A model generated the notes under the pieces. That model was not told the origin of the DNA. It searched no databases and saw only the letters and a program-made list of their open reading frames with translations. The translations under genes were made by a program, and so were the position numbers. This document shows positions 37,013 through 45,344 of a stretch of DNA of 64,000 nt, piece by piece. Source of the DNA: Brachybacterium huguangmaarense. Lineage in GTDB: Bacteria; Actinomycetota; Actinomycetes; Actinomycetales; Dermabacteraceae. The stretch spans positions 1,240,001 to 1,304,000 of the forward strand of contig NZ_CP107020.1 of assembly GCF_025725725.1 (NCBI RefSeq), read 5' to 3'. Position 1 is the first letter of the stretch; each line of letters opens with the position of its first letter.

Positions 37013-38356
37013 TTACCCCCCTGCGCTCTCGGTCGTGGTCGGCGCGGGCTCGGACGGCACGGCGCCGGGCTGGGCCGACTGCTCGGCCGCCTGCTGCTCG
37101 GCCTGGGCGGCCTCCTCCTGGGCGCGCCGCGCCTCCTGGGTGCGGCTCGCCTCGTCGCGGAGCGTCGCGACGACCTCGTCGGCGGCCTCGCGCGAGTCGG
37201 CGGGGATCGTGTCCCGGACCTGCTCGAGCGTCACCGACGAGAGGTCGTCGGTGCTGATGCCCGTCGACTCGATGCGATGGGACAGGTGCACGGGCCCGAG
37301 GTCCTGGGAGACGCCCTGGTAGACGACGATCTCGTCGTCCTGCGCCGCCACGTAGTACTGGCCCTGGGTCCACGCGTACCCGGCCCACAGGCCGCCCGCG
37401 AGCACCGCGGCGATCAGCAGGGTCACGACCACGGCGGGCCAGTGGCTGCGCCGCGGGGCGTCCTCCTCGGCGAAGTCCTCGTCCTCGAAGGGGGTCGGGC
37501 GCTCAGGGCGGGTGAGCGCCGCGGCCTTCGCGGCAGGCCCCGACGCCGCCGTGGGCTGGTGGCGCGAACGCCCCGCCGAGCCCACGATCTCGGGGCTCGA
37601 GGACGGGGCGCCCATGCCCTTGGGCAGGGCGTCGAGGTCGACCACGTCGGCGATCACGCACGTGATGTTGTCGGGTCCGCCGCCGCGCAGGGCGAGCTGG
37701 ACGAGGGCGTCGGCGCACTCGCCGGGATCGTCGATCTCCCGCAGGGTGCGGCCGATGGTCTCGAGCGAGACCAGGCCGGAGAGCCCGTCGGAGCACAGCA
37801 TCCAGCGGTCGCCCGCGCGCGCGGGGCGCAGCGACAGGTCGAGCTCGGGGTCGGAGTCGACGTCGCCGAGCACGCGCATGAGCACGCTGCGCTGGGGGTG
37901 GCGCTCCGCCTCCTCGGGCGTCAGGCGGCCCTCGTCCATGAGGCGCTGGACGAAGGTGTGGTCCTTGGTGATCTGCGTGCACTCGCCGTCGCGCAGCAGG
38001 TAGGCGCGCGAGTCGCCGATGTGGGCGAGGGCGAACTTGCCCTCGGCGCGCAGGAGCGCGGTGACGGTGGTGCCCAGGCCCGCGAGCTGGGGCTCGTCGC
38101 GGGCGCGCCGAAGGATCGACTGGTTGGCGTCGAGGATCGCGTCCTCGAGCGCCGCGACGATCTCGGTCGCCGGGGTGTCGGAGTCGAGCTGCGAGAGGCG
38201 ACCGATCACGATCGACGAGGCGACGTCGCCGCCGGCGTGGCCGCCCATGCCGTCGGCGACGGCCACGAGGTGGCTTCCGGCGTAGCCCGAGTCCTGGTTG
38301 TTGGACCGGACCAGGCCCACGTCGGACCGGGCCGCGTAGCGCAGGGCGAAGCTCAT
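37013..38356 (-). CDS. pstP: PP2C-family Ser/Thr protein phosphatase PstP
   Basis: 447 residues. Catalytic PP2C domain (1-235) with metal ligands in RSNNQDSG, VADGMGGHAGG, IGDSRAYLL, SDGLSG and GGGPDNIT. A Pro/acid-rich linker, one membrane helix (residues about 325-345) and an outside domain of about 100 residues ending in an Ala/Gln-rich coiled stretch complete it. It reverses the action of PknA and PknB. ATG at 38356 overlaps the fhaB stop by four bases. Confidence 0.96.
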   Translation of the reverse strand: MSFALRYAARSDVGLVRSNNQDSGYAGSHLVAVADGMGGHAGGDVASSIVIGRLSQLDSDTPATEIVAALEDAILDANQSILRRARDEPQLAGLGTTVTALLRAEGKFALAHIGDSRAYLLRDGECTQITKDHTFVQRLMDEGRLTPEEAERHPQRSVLMRVLGDVDSDPELDLSLRPARAGDRWMLCSDGLSGLVSLETIGRTLREIDDPGECADALVQLALRGGGPDNITCVIADVVDLDALPKGMGAPSSSPEIVGSAGRSRHQPTAASGPAAKAAALTRPERPTPFEDEDFAEEDAPRRSHWPAVVVTLLIAAVLAGGLWAGYAWTQGQYYVAAQDDEIVVYQGVSQDLGPVHLSHRIESTGISTDDLSSVTLEQVRDTIPADSREAADEVVATLRDEASRTQEARRAQEEAAQAEQQAAEQSAQPGAVPSEPAPTTTESAGG

Positions 38357-38856
38357 CGGGGTCCTCGTCTCAGCTCGACCTCGGTGCGGCCGATGCGCAC
38401 CCGGGCGCCCGACTTGAACGGCACCGTGCCCTCGATCTTCTTGCCCGACAGCGTGGTCCCGTTCGTGGAGCCGAGGTCCTCGACCCACCACTGGCCGTCG
38501 CGCTGGAACACCCGGGCGTGCCGGTTGGAGGCGTAGTCGTCGTCGAGCACGAGGGTGCACTCGGGGGCGCGGCCGATCAGCACGGGCGTCGACCCCAGGG
38601 TGAGGGTGGTCCCGCGCAGCGGGCCGGCCGTCACCACGAGCGTGGTCGCGGTGACGGCGGGATCGGTGCGCAGGGCCGCCGCCGCGGCCGGATCGGCCGA
38701 GGGCCTCTGCTCGCGGCGCGGGTCCGGCTTCGAGGCCCGCGTGACCACGGTCGTGCCGAAGAGGTCGTTGCGCAGCACGAGCAGCACGGCGATCACGAAG
38801 ACCCACAGGGCGACGACGAAGCCGATCCGCAGGACGACGATGGTCAGTTCGCTCAC
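38353..38856 (-). CDS. fhaB: FHA-domain membrane protein FhaB (FipA)
   Basis: 167 residues. N-terminal membrane helix (residues 6-28), a linker, then an FHA domain with LIGRAPECTLVLDDDYASNRHA and VEDLGSTNGT, the phosphothreonine-binding loops. In mycobacteria FhaB/FipA links kinase signals with the divisome and CrgA. Position between pstP and fhaA is canonical. Confidence 0.95.
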   Translation of the reverse strand: MSELTIVVLRIGFVVALWVFVIAVLLVLRNDLFGTTVVTRASKPDPRREQRPSADPAAAAALRTDPAVTATTLVVTAGPLRGTTLTLGSTPVLIGRAPECTLVLDDDYASNRHARVFQRDGQWWVEDLGSTNGTTLSGKKIEGTVPFKSGARVRIGRTEVELRRGPR

Positions 38857-38863
38857 GGACGCC

Positions 38864-39577
38864 TCACCAGTCCGCCGTCGTCGAGCGGTCGGGCAGGATC
38901 ACCGTCATGCGCGTGCGCCCCACCGTGACGAGCGAGCGGTCGCCCAGGCGCACGGGGGTCGAGATCCGCTCCCCGTCCACGAACGTGCCGTTGGTCGAGC
39001 CGAGGTCGGTCGCGACCACGCCCCCGTCGCCCTGGCTCGAGAGCTCGACGTGGTGACGCGAGACGCCCGTGTCGTCGAGGATGATGTCGGCGTCGCCGCC
39101 GCGCCCGATCACCGTGACGCGGCCCGTGAGCAGGTACTGCTGGCCGTCGATCTCGAGGATCGGGTCGGTCCCGCCGGCGCGGGCGCTGCCGGTCGCGGGC
39201 GCCACGGCGCCCCGCTCGGTGCGGGACTCGGTCTCGAAACGCCCCTGCCGCACCTCGTCGTCGGTCTGCAGGGAGACGGAGACCGCGCCGACGAACATGT
39301 AGGACTGCTTCTCGGCGTGCTCGACGATCACGCGCTCGAGCTCCTCGAGGAGCGTGTCCTCCCACGAGGCGAAGCGCTCGTGGTCGGCGCTGCTCAGATA
39401 GACGGCGTAGACGTTCGGCGCGAGGGTGCGCGTGCGGTCGAGGACCTGGATCTGGTCGTCGCACTCGCGCTTGAGGCCCTGCGCCAGGTCGAGCGGCTTG
39501 ATGTGGCCGCGGCCCGGCGAGAAGACGCTCGTCACCCCGCGGTCGAGGCCGCGTTCGATGCGCTCCAAGATCCCCAC
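38864..39577 (-). CDS. fhaA: DUF3662/FHA-domain protein FhaA
   Basis: 237 residues, shorter than mycobacterial FhaA because the linker is brief. N-terminal DUF3662 domain (1-115: GILERIERGLDRGVTSVF, LDLAQGLKRECD, VYLSSADHERF) and C-terminal FHA domain with VIGRGGDADIILDDTGVSRHH and TDLGSTNGT. It binds phosphorylated partners such as the MviN pseudokinase in mycobacteria. It is the first gene of the minus-strand envelope operon; TACGAT at 39653-39658 (minus) is a candidate -10 box 75 bases upstream. Confidence 0.95.
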   Translation of the reverse strand: MGILERIERGLDRGVTSVFSPGRGHIKPLDLAQGLKRECDDQIQVLDRTRTLAPNVYAVYLSSADHERFASWEDTLLEELERVIVEHAEKQSYMFVGAVSVSLQTDDEVRQGRFETESRTERGAVAPATGSARAGGTDPILEIDGQQYLLTGRVTVIGRGGDADIILDDTGVSRHHVELSSQGDGGVVATDLGSTNGTFVDGERISTPVRLGDRSLVTVGRTRMTVILPDRSTTADW

Positions 39578-39775
39578 GTGTGGTCCTCCGGTCCTCTGCT
39601 GGTCGGGGTCGGCGGCGCTCCCGGCCCGTTCGACGGGGCACGCACCTGCCCGATCGTACCGTGCAGGTCCCGCGCACCCCCGGCCGACGGCCGCAGATCC
39701 TGTGCAGCATTCGTGCAGACCAGACTCGGGACCGGGCTCGGCCGGTGCGGGTGGGCCCTGTGGGATCCTGGGCCG

Positions 39776-40597
39776 GTGGACGACTCGCCGCTACCTCTCC
39801 CGGACTCCCTCGCCTTCCCCTGCACGGTGGGCCTGACCGACGCCGACGGCACCCTGCTCCTCCAGGGCGCCCCCGACGTGCCGCGTCCGCTCGCGAGCGT
39901 CTCCAAGCCGATCGCCGCCCTCGGCGTGCTCGTCGCCGTCTCCCGCGGCCTCGTCGACCTCGACGAGCCGGCCGGCCCCGAGGGCTCGACGGTGCGCCAC
40001 CTGCTCGCCCACGCCGCGGGCTACTCCTTCGACGGGGACCGCGACACGCTGCTCGCCGCGCCCGGCACGCGCCGCATCTACTCCAACACCGGCTTCGAGG
40101 TGCTCGGCGACCACCTCGCCGAGGCGACCGGCTACTCGACCGCCGAGTGGCTCGAGGAGCGCCTGGTCGCCCCGCTCGGCCTGGGCGACATCGACGTCGA
40201 CGGCTCTCCCGCCGCGGGGTACGGCGCCACGGTCGCCGATCTGCTCGCCGTGGGACGCGAGCTGCTGCGGCCCACCCTCATCCCCCAGGACCTGTGGAAG
40301 GAGGCCACGACCGTGCAGTTCCCGGGGCTGTCGGGGGTGCTGCCCGGCTACGGCCGCCAGCGTCCCAACGACTGGGGGCTCGGCGTCGAGATCCGCGACG
40401 GCAAGTCGCCGCACTGGACGGGCACCCGCAGCTCGCCCGCGACCTTCGGCCACTTCGGGCAGTCCGGCTCGTTCCTGTGGGTCGATCCCGATCGCGGCCT
40501 CGCGGCCGCCTTCCTGGGCGACGAGCCCTTCTCCCCGGCCCACGTCGAGGCGTGGCCCGCGCTGACCGACGAGCTGCTCGCCCGCGCCGGGGCCTGA
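39776..40597 (+). CDS. Beta-lactamase-like serine hydrolase (class C fold), copy 1
   Basis: 273 residues from a GTG at 39776. The class C/esterase fold is shown by the SxxK motif SVSK near residue 42, RIYSNTGFEVLG (Tyr-Ser-Asn), and the third motif GHFGQSGSF. No signal peptide, so likely cytoplasmic; substrates of this small actinobacterial family are unknown and antibiotic hydrolysis is not implied. It is followed after three bases by a paralogue of similar length with the same three motifs. Confidence 0.85.
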   Translation: MDDSPLPLPDSLAFPCTVGLTDADGTLLLQGAPDVPRPLASVSKPIAALGVLVAVSRGLVDLDEPAGPEGSTVRHLLAHAAGYSFDGDRDTLLAAPGTRRIYSNTGFEVLGDHLAEATGYSTAEWLEERLVAPLGLGDIDVDGSPAAGYGATVADLLAVGRELLRPTLIPQDLWKEATTVQFPGLSGVLPGYGRQRPNDWGLGVEIRDGKSPHWTGTRSSPATFGHFGQSGSFLWVDPDRGLAAAFLGDEPFSPAHVEAWPALTDELLARAGA

Positions 40598-40600
40598 GAG

Positions 40601-41482
40601 ATGGCGGACGAGGCGGCGCACGAGGCCGGGCGCCCGCGCGCCGGCGCCTCGCCGCTCGACGTGCTCGACGAGCTGCCCTTCGAGGGCGCCGCGATCGTGA
40701 TCGGGCCCGAGGGCGTCCGCGAACGGCGCGGCGACGTGCGGCGCGAGCGGGCCTGGCGCAGCGTCACCAAGCCGCTGACCGGCTACGCGGCCGCCGTCGC
40801 GCTCGACCGCGGTCTGATCGACCTCGAGGCGCCGTGCGGCCCCGAGGGCTCGACCCTGCGTCACGTGCTCGCCCACGCCTCCGGCCTGTTCTACGGATCC
40901 GACCGGACCCTGATGGCGCCCGGGCGGCGACGCCACTACTCCAATCGCGGCATCGACCTGGGCGGGGAGCACGTGGCCGCCGCCGTCGGGCGCGACCTCG
41001 AGGACTGGGTGAGGGAGCAGGTGCTCGACCCGCTCGGCATGGACGGCGTGCGCTGGACCGGCTCCCCGTCGGTCGGCGCCTTCGGCACCCTCGAGGACCT
41101 CGCCCTGCTGTGCGGCGAGCTGCTGCGCCCCACCCTCGTGGGCCCCGAGGCGTTCGCCGCCGTCACGACGCCCCAGCTCCCCGAGCTGGTGGGCATCATG
41201 CCGGGCTTCGGGCAGCAGAGCCCCAACCCCTTCGGGCTCGGCTTCGAGGTGCGGGGGGACAAGAGCCCCCACTGGACGGGGCACGGCAACGACCCCGCCA
41301 CGTTCGGGCACTTCGGGATGGCGGGCACCGCGTTCTGGGTGGACCCCGTGGCCGACGTGGCCCTCGCGGTCGGGACCGGCCACGAGTTCTGCGACGCCCA
41401 CCGCGAGCTGCTGCCGCGCCTCGCGGACGCCGTGCTGACCGTCCACCGGCGCCGCGACCGGGCGGCGCAGCGGCCGATGTGA
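40601..41482 (+). CDS. Beta-lactamase-like serine hydrolase, copy 2
   Basis: 293 residues, paralogous to the upstream gene: shared blocks include SVTKP, LRHVLAHASG, HYSNRGIDLGG, TLEDLALLCGELLRPTL, KSPHWTG and ATFGHFGMAGT. The C-terminal end is basic (HRRRDRAAQRP). The two genes probably arose by tandem duplication and are cotranscribed; they may form a heteromer or differ in substrate. The next gene is a 5'-truncated iron permease. Confidence 0.85.
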   Translation: MADEAAHEAGRPRAGASPLDVLDELPFEGAAIVIGPEGVRERRGDVRRERAWRSVTKPLTGYAAAVALDRGLIDLEAPCGPEGSTLRHVLAHASGLFYGSDRTLMAPGRRRHYSNRGIDLGGEHVAAAVGRDLEDWVREQVLDPLGMDGVRWTGSPSVGAFGTLEDLALLCGELLRPTLVGPEAFAAVTTPQLPELVGIMPGFGQQSPNPFGLGFEVRGDKSPHWTGHGNDPATFGHFGMAGTAFWVDPVADVALAVGTGHEFCDAHRELLPRLADAVLTVHRRRDRAAQRPM

Positions 41483-41522
41483 TCTGGTCGGTCCCGCCTG
41501 CCCGACCGCGATCGGCTCGTGC

Positions 41523-42146
41523 TTGATCACCGCCGTGCTCGTCTACGCGATGGGGTCCCTCGGCCGCGGCGGGGCCACCCCGCTCAAGCTCGCCCTCGCC
41601 GGAGCGGCGACGACCGCCGCCCTCAGCTCGCTCACGACCGCGGTCGTGCTGCCGCGCGGCAACCTCGCCGAGGGCTTCCGCTCCTGGCAGATCGGCGGCG
41701 TCGGCGGCGCCACCTGGGACGCGCTCGCCCAAGGCGCCCCCTACCTGGCCGCCGGGCTCGTCCTGTGCCTGCTCTCGGCCGGCGGCCTCAACGCCCTGGC
41801 CCTCGGGGACGAGATGGCCGCGGGCCTCGGCACCCGGGTCGGGCTCGCGCGCGCCGTCTCCGCCCTCGGCGCGGTGCTGCTCGCGGCCGTCTGCACCGCC
41901 GTGTGCGGCCCGATCGGCTTCGTCGGGCTCGTCGTCCCCCACGTCTGCCGCCTGCTGGGCGGCTCCGACCATCGCTGGCTGCTGCCCTTCTCCGCGCTCG
42001 GGGGCGCCGTCCTGCTCACCGTCGCGGACGTCGTCGGGCGCGTCCTCACCCCGCCCACCGAGATCCAGGCCGGCATCATCACGGCCGTCGTGGGCGCCCC
42101 CTTCTTCATCTCGATCGTGCGCCGACAGAAGGTGCGCGAGCTGTGA
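41523..42146 (+). pseudogene. FecCD-type iron-siderophore ABC permease, N-terminal part missing
   Basis: About 207 codons can be read, against 330-360 in complete FecCD permeases. The sequence begins abruptly at a point matching the middle of the family (VYAMGSLGRGGATPLKLALAGAA) and then runs normally to the end: GDEMAAGLGTRVG, CGPIGFVGLVVPHVCRLLGG, and GVVGAPFF-type TAVVGAPFFISIVRRQK. The only start is a TTG without ribosome site, and the first 120-130 residues, including the first helices, are absent. The upstream neighbour is a serine hydrolase and there is no binding-protein gene, so a deletion probably joined the two. It overlaps the next, intact permease by four bases. Confidence 0.8.
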
Positions 42147-43231
42147 GCGCGACCGTCGAGGTCCCCGAGACCGCCCCCGCCGGCGGCGCGCCCGCCCCCC
42201 GGCCCTCGACCGTGGCCCGCCTGCGACGCGCCCGCCGGGCCCAGACCGTGCGCCGCACCGTGGTCCTGCTCGTGCTCGCCGCGCTCGTCGTCGTGCTCGC
42301 CGCGGCCTCGCTCATGTACGGCCACACCACCTACTCGCTCGGCGACGTGGGACGCGTGATCCTGGGCCGCACGGTGCCCGGCGCGTCGTTCACGGTCGGG
42401 GAGCTGCGCCTGCCGCGCACCGTGCTCGGCATCGTCGCGGGGCTCGCCTTCGGTCTGGCCGGATCGACCTTCCAGACGATGCTGCGCAACCCCCTCGCGA
42501 GCCCCGACGTGATCGGCATCAGCACCGGCGCGGGCACGGGCGCCGCCTTCGCGATCATCGTGCTCGGGCTCGGCTCCATCGGCACCTCGGTGTTCGCGAT
42601 CGTGTGCGCGCTCGCGGTGGCGGCCACCGTGTACGCCCTGTCGTACCGCTCGGGGGTCTCGGGCACCCGCCTCATCCTCATCGGCATCGGCGTCGCCGCG
42701 ATGCTCGAGTCCGTGACCACCTACCTGCTCTCCCGCGCCTCCCAGTGGGACCTGCAGGAGGCGATGCGCTGGCTGACGGGCTCCCTCAACGGCGCCGCGT
42801 GGCTCACGACCGTGCCGGCGCTGATCGCGCTGCTCGTGCTCGGGCCGCTGCTGCTGGGCGCCGGGCGCCACCTCGAGGCGCTGCAGCTCGGCGAGGACGC
42901 CGCCGCGGCGCTCGGCGTCCGGGTCGAGGCCACCCGGATCGTGATGATCGTGTCCGCCGTCGCCCTCATCGCCTTCGCGACCGCCGCCTCGGGCCCCATC
43001 GCCTTCGTCGCCTTCCTCGCCGGCCCGATCGCCGCCCGCCTGACCGGCGGCGGCCGCCCCGTGCTCGTGCCCGCGGCCCTCGTGGGCGCCGTCCTCGTGC
43101 TCGCCTCGGACTTCGCGGGGCAGTGGCTCGTCGGCACCCGCTACCCGGTCGGCGTCATCACGGGCGTGCTCGGCGCCCCGTACCTCATCTACCTCATCAT
43201 CCGCACCAACCGCAGCGGGGGCTCGCTGTGA
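42143..43231 (+). CDS. FecCD-type iron-siderophore ABC transporter permease
   Basis: 362 residues, complete. A basic N-terminal tail leads to about nine to ten membrane helices. Family motifs: LRLPRTVLGIVAGLAFGLAG, FQTMLRNPLASPDVIGI, GEDAAAALGVRV, and GPIAFVAFLAGPIAARL. GTG at 42143 overlaps the stop of the truncated permease. It would need a second permease subunit and a binding protein for uptake of a ferric siderophore; one is damaged and the other absent here. Confidence 0.93.
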   Translation: MSATVEVPETAPAGGAPAPRPSTVARLRRARRAQTVRRTVVLLVLAALVVVLAAASLMYGHTTYSLGDVGRVILGRTVPGASFTVGELRLPRTVLGIVAGLAFGLAGSTFQTMLRNPLASPDVIGISTGAGTGAAFAIIVLGLGSIGTSVFAIVCALAVAATVYALSYRSGVSGTRLILIGIGVAAMLESVTTYLLSRASQWDLQEAMRWLTGSLNGAAWLTTVPALIALLVLGPLLLGAGRHLEALQLGEDAAAALGVRVEATRIVMIVSAVALIAFATAASGPIAFVAFLAGPIAARLTGGGRPVLVPAALVGAVLVLASDFAGQWLVGTRYPVGVITGVLGAPYLIYLIIRTNRSGGSL

Positions 43232-43244
43232 GGGAAGGAGGGTC

Positions 43245-44138
43245 GTGACCCAGGACCACGCCCTGAGGCTCGGCGCGCTCGAGGCCGGCTACCGCGACCG
43301 CACGGTCATCCACGGGCTCGACCTCGAGCCCGTGCCCGGCGCTATCACCGCGATCGTCGGCGCCAACGCCTGCGGCAAGTCGACCCTGCTGCGCACCATG
43401 TCGCGCCTGCTGCGCCCCTCGGGCGGGCAGGTGCTGCTGGACGGCCGCGACCTGCACCGCTACGGGGCGCGCGAGCTTGCACGGACCCTCGGCCTGCTGC
43501 CGCAGACGCCGCTCGCGCCGGACGGCATCTCCGTGGTCGACCTCGTCGCACGCGGCCGCCATCCCCACCACGGCCTCGTGCAGCGCTGGACCTCCGAGGA
43601 CGACGCCGCGGTCGCCGAGGCGCTCGAGGCCACGGCCGTCGTCGACCTCGCCGAGCGCAGCGTCGACGAGCTGTCCGGCGGCCAGCGCCAGCGGGTGTGG
43701 ATCGCGATGGCCCTCGCCCAGCGCACGGACGTGCTGCTGCTGGACGAGCCCACCACCTTCCTCGACGTCAACCATCAGGTCGAGGTGCTCGACCTGCTCG
43801 TCGACCTCAACCGCTCGCGCGGCACGACCATCGTCATGGTGCTCCACGACCTCAACCTCGCCGCCCGCTACGCCGACAGCCTGGTCGCGATGCGCGACGG
43901 CCGCGTGCACGCCCACGGCGCCCCCGGCGGCGTGCTCACCGAGGAGACGATCGAGGCGGTCTTCGGGATCCCCTCGCGCGTCATCACCGACCCCGTCTCC
44001 GGACGGCCGCTGATGCTGCCCATCGGCCGCCATGGCGTCCACGACGACGTCCGCCGGCCCGGTCGCGCGGGCGCCGACGTGACGAGCGGGCGACGGGACG
44101 CCGAACAGACGGTCGGATCCCCGTCGCCGCGGAGCTGA
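43245..44138 (+). CDS. Iron-siderophore ABC transporter ATP-binding protein (FecE type)
   Basis: 297 residues. Walker A GANACGKST, Q-loop LLPQTP, signature LSGGQRQRVWIAMALAQ, Walker B VLLLDEPTTFLD and switch His VLHDLN are all intact. The C-terminal TDPVSGRPLMLPI is typical for siderophore importers. GTG start at 43245 has AAGGAGG close upstream. Last gene of the importer operon; the last 35 residues are a charged extension. Confidence 0.95.
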   Translation: MTQDHALRLGALEAGYRDRTVIHGLDLEPVPGAITAIVGANACGKSTLLRTMSRLLRPSGGQVLLDGRDLHRYGARELARTLGLLPQTPLAPDGISVVDLVARGRHPHHGLVQRWTSEDDAAVAEALEATAVVDLAERSVDELSGGQRQRVWIAMALAQRTDVLLLDEPTTFLDVNHQVEVLDLLVDLNRSRGTTIVMVLHDLNLAARYADSLVAMRDGRVHAHGAPGGVLTEETIEAVFGIPSRVITDPVSGRPLMLPIGRHGVHDDVRRPGRAGADVTSGRRDAEQTVGSPSPRS

Positions 44139-44195
44139 CGTGCAGGTCCCCCCGATAGCGTGGGGGCATCACCCGAGCATCAGGAGGAGTTCTCG

Positions 44196-45344
44196 ATGAA
44201 GATCGTCGTCGCCGGCGGAGACGGATTCTGCGGCTGGCCCACCGCCCTCTACCTGTCCGACCGCGGTCACGACGTCACCATCGTCGACAGCCTCGTGCGC
44301 CGCGACATCGACACCGAGCTCGGCTCGAACTCGATGACCCCGATCCTGCCGCTCGCCGAGCGCGTCGCCGCCTGGAAGGAGGTGTCGGGCCGGGACATCG
44401 CCGTCCGCATCGGCGACCTGACCGACTACGACGTCGTCTCCTCGATCTTCCAGGACCTCGAGCCCGAGGCGTTCGTGCACTTCGCCGAGCACCGCAGCGC
44501 GCCCTACTCGATGATCGACCGCGAGCACGCGATCGAGAACCACCGCAACAACGTGACCGGCACCCTCAACGTGCTCTGGGCGATCAAGGACTTCGCCCCG
44601 GACTGCCATCTCGTCAAGCTCGGCACGATGGGGGAGTACGGCCAGCCCGACATCGACATCGAGGAGGGCTGGATCGAGATCGAGCACAAGGGCCGCAAGG
44701 ACCGCCTGCCGTTCCCCAAGCAGCCCGGCTCCTTCTACCACCTGACCAAGGTGCACGACAGCGACAACATCATGTTCACGTGCCGCATCTGGGGCGTCCG
44801 CGCGACCGACCTCAACCAGGGCGTCGTGTACGGGCTCGAGACCGAGCAGACCCGCCGCGACCCGCGCCTCGTGAACCGCTTCGACTACGACGCCGTGTTC
44901 GGGACCGCGCTGAACCGCTTCCTCATCCAGGCCGCCATCGGCCACGACCTGACCGTGTACGGCGGCGGCTCGCAGACCCGCGGCTACCTCAACATCGCCG
45001 ACACCGTGCGCTGCATCGAGATCGCGTGCGAGAACCCCGCCGAGCGCGGCGAGTTCCGCGTGTTCAACCAGTTCACCGAGTCCTTCTCCGTCAATGAGCT
45101 CGCCGAGAAGGTGCAGCGGGTCGCGCGCGACCAGGGCCTCGAGGTCGCCATCTCGCACCTGGACAACCCGCGGGTCGAGAAGTACGACCACTACTACCAC
45201 GCGGTCAACACCAACCTGCTCGACCTCGGCCTCGAGCCGCACCTCCTGACCGACGACGTGCTCGCCGAGATCCTCGCGGTCAGCCGCGAGAACACCGACC
45301 GGGTGCGGCGCGAGCTGGTGCTGCCGACGGTCACCTGGGCGTGA
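44196..45344 (+). CDS. sqdB: UDP-sulfoquinovose synthase (SQD1/SqdB type)
   Basis: 382 residues. This extended SDR makes UDP-sulfoquinovose from UDP-glucose and sulfite, the head group donor of sulfolipid SQDG. The identity is close: GGDGFCGWPTALYLSDRGHD at the NAD site, LVRRDIDTELGSNSMTPI, FAEHRSAPYSMID, KLGTMGEYG, YHLTKVHDS, TDLNQGVVYG and NQFTESFSV. Thr144, Tyr181 and Lys185 fall one position from the catalytic Thr145/Tyr182/Lys186 of the Arabidopsis enzyme. ATG at 44196 has AGGAGGAG upstream. A small G-C hairpin (44147-44166) separates it from the iron operon. Coupled to the following glycosyltransferase by a GTGA overlap. Confidence 0.93.
   Translation: MKIVVAGGDGFCGWPTALYLSDRGHDVTIVDSLVRRDIDTELGSNSMTPILPLAERVAAWKEVSGRDIAVRIGDLTDYDVVSSIFQDLEPEAFVHFAEHRSAPYSMIDREHAIENHRNNVTGTLNVLWAIKDFAPDCHLVKLGTMGEYGQPDIDIEEGWIEIEHKGRKDRLPFPKQPGSFYHLTKVHDSDNIMFTCRIWGVRATDLNQGVVYGLETEQTRRDPRLVNRFDYDAVFGTALNRFLIQAAIGHDLTVYGGGSQTRGYLNIADTVRCIEIACENPAERGEFRVFNQFTESFSVNELAEKVQRVARDQGLEVAISHLDNPRVEKYDHYYHAVNTNLLDLGLEPHLLTDDVLAEILAVSRENTDRVRRELVLPTVTWA

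Noticed and set aside
39776-41482. Antibiotic beta-lactamases
   Set aside because: Both lack a signal peptide and belong to the broad class C esterase-like fold, so resistance is not supported.
41519-43231. Single large fused permease frame starting at 41519
   Set aside because: The first part is out of frame with the FecCD fragment; the real second permease starts at GTG 42143.
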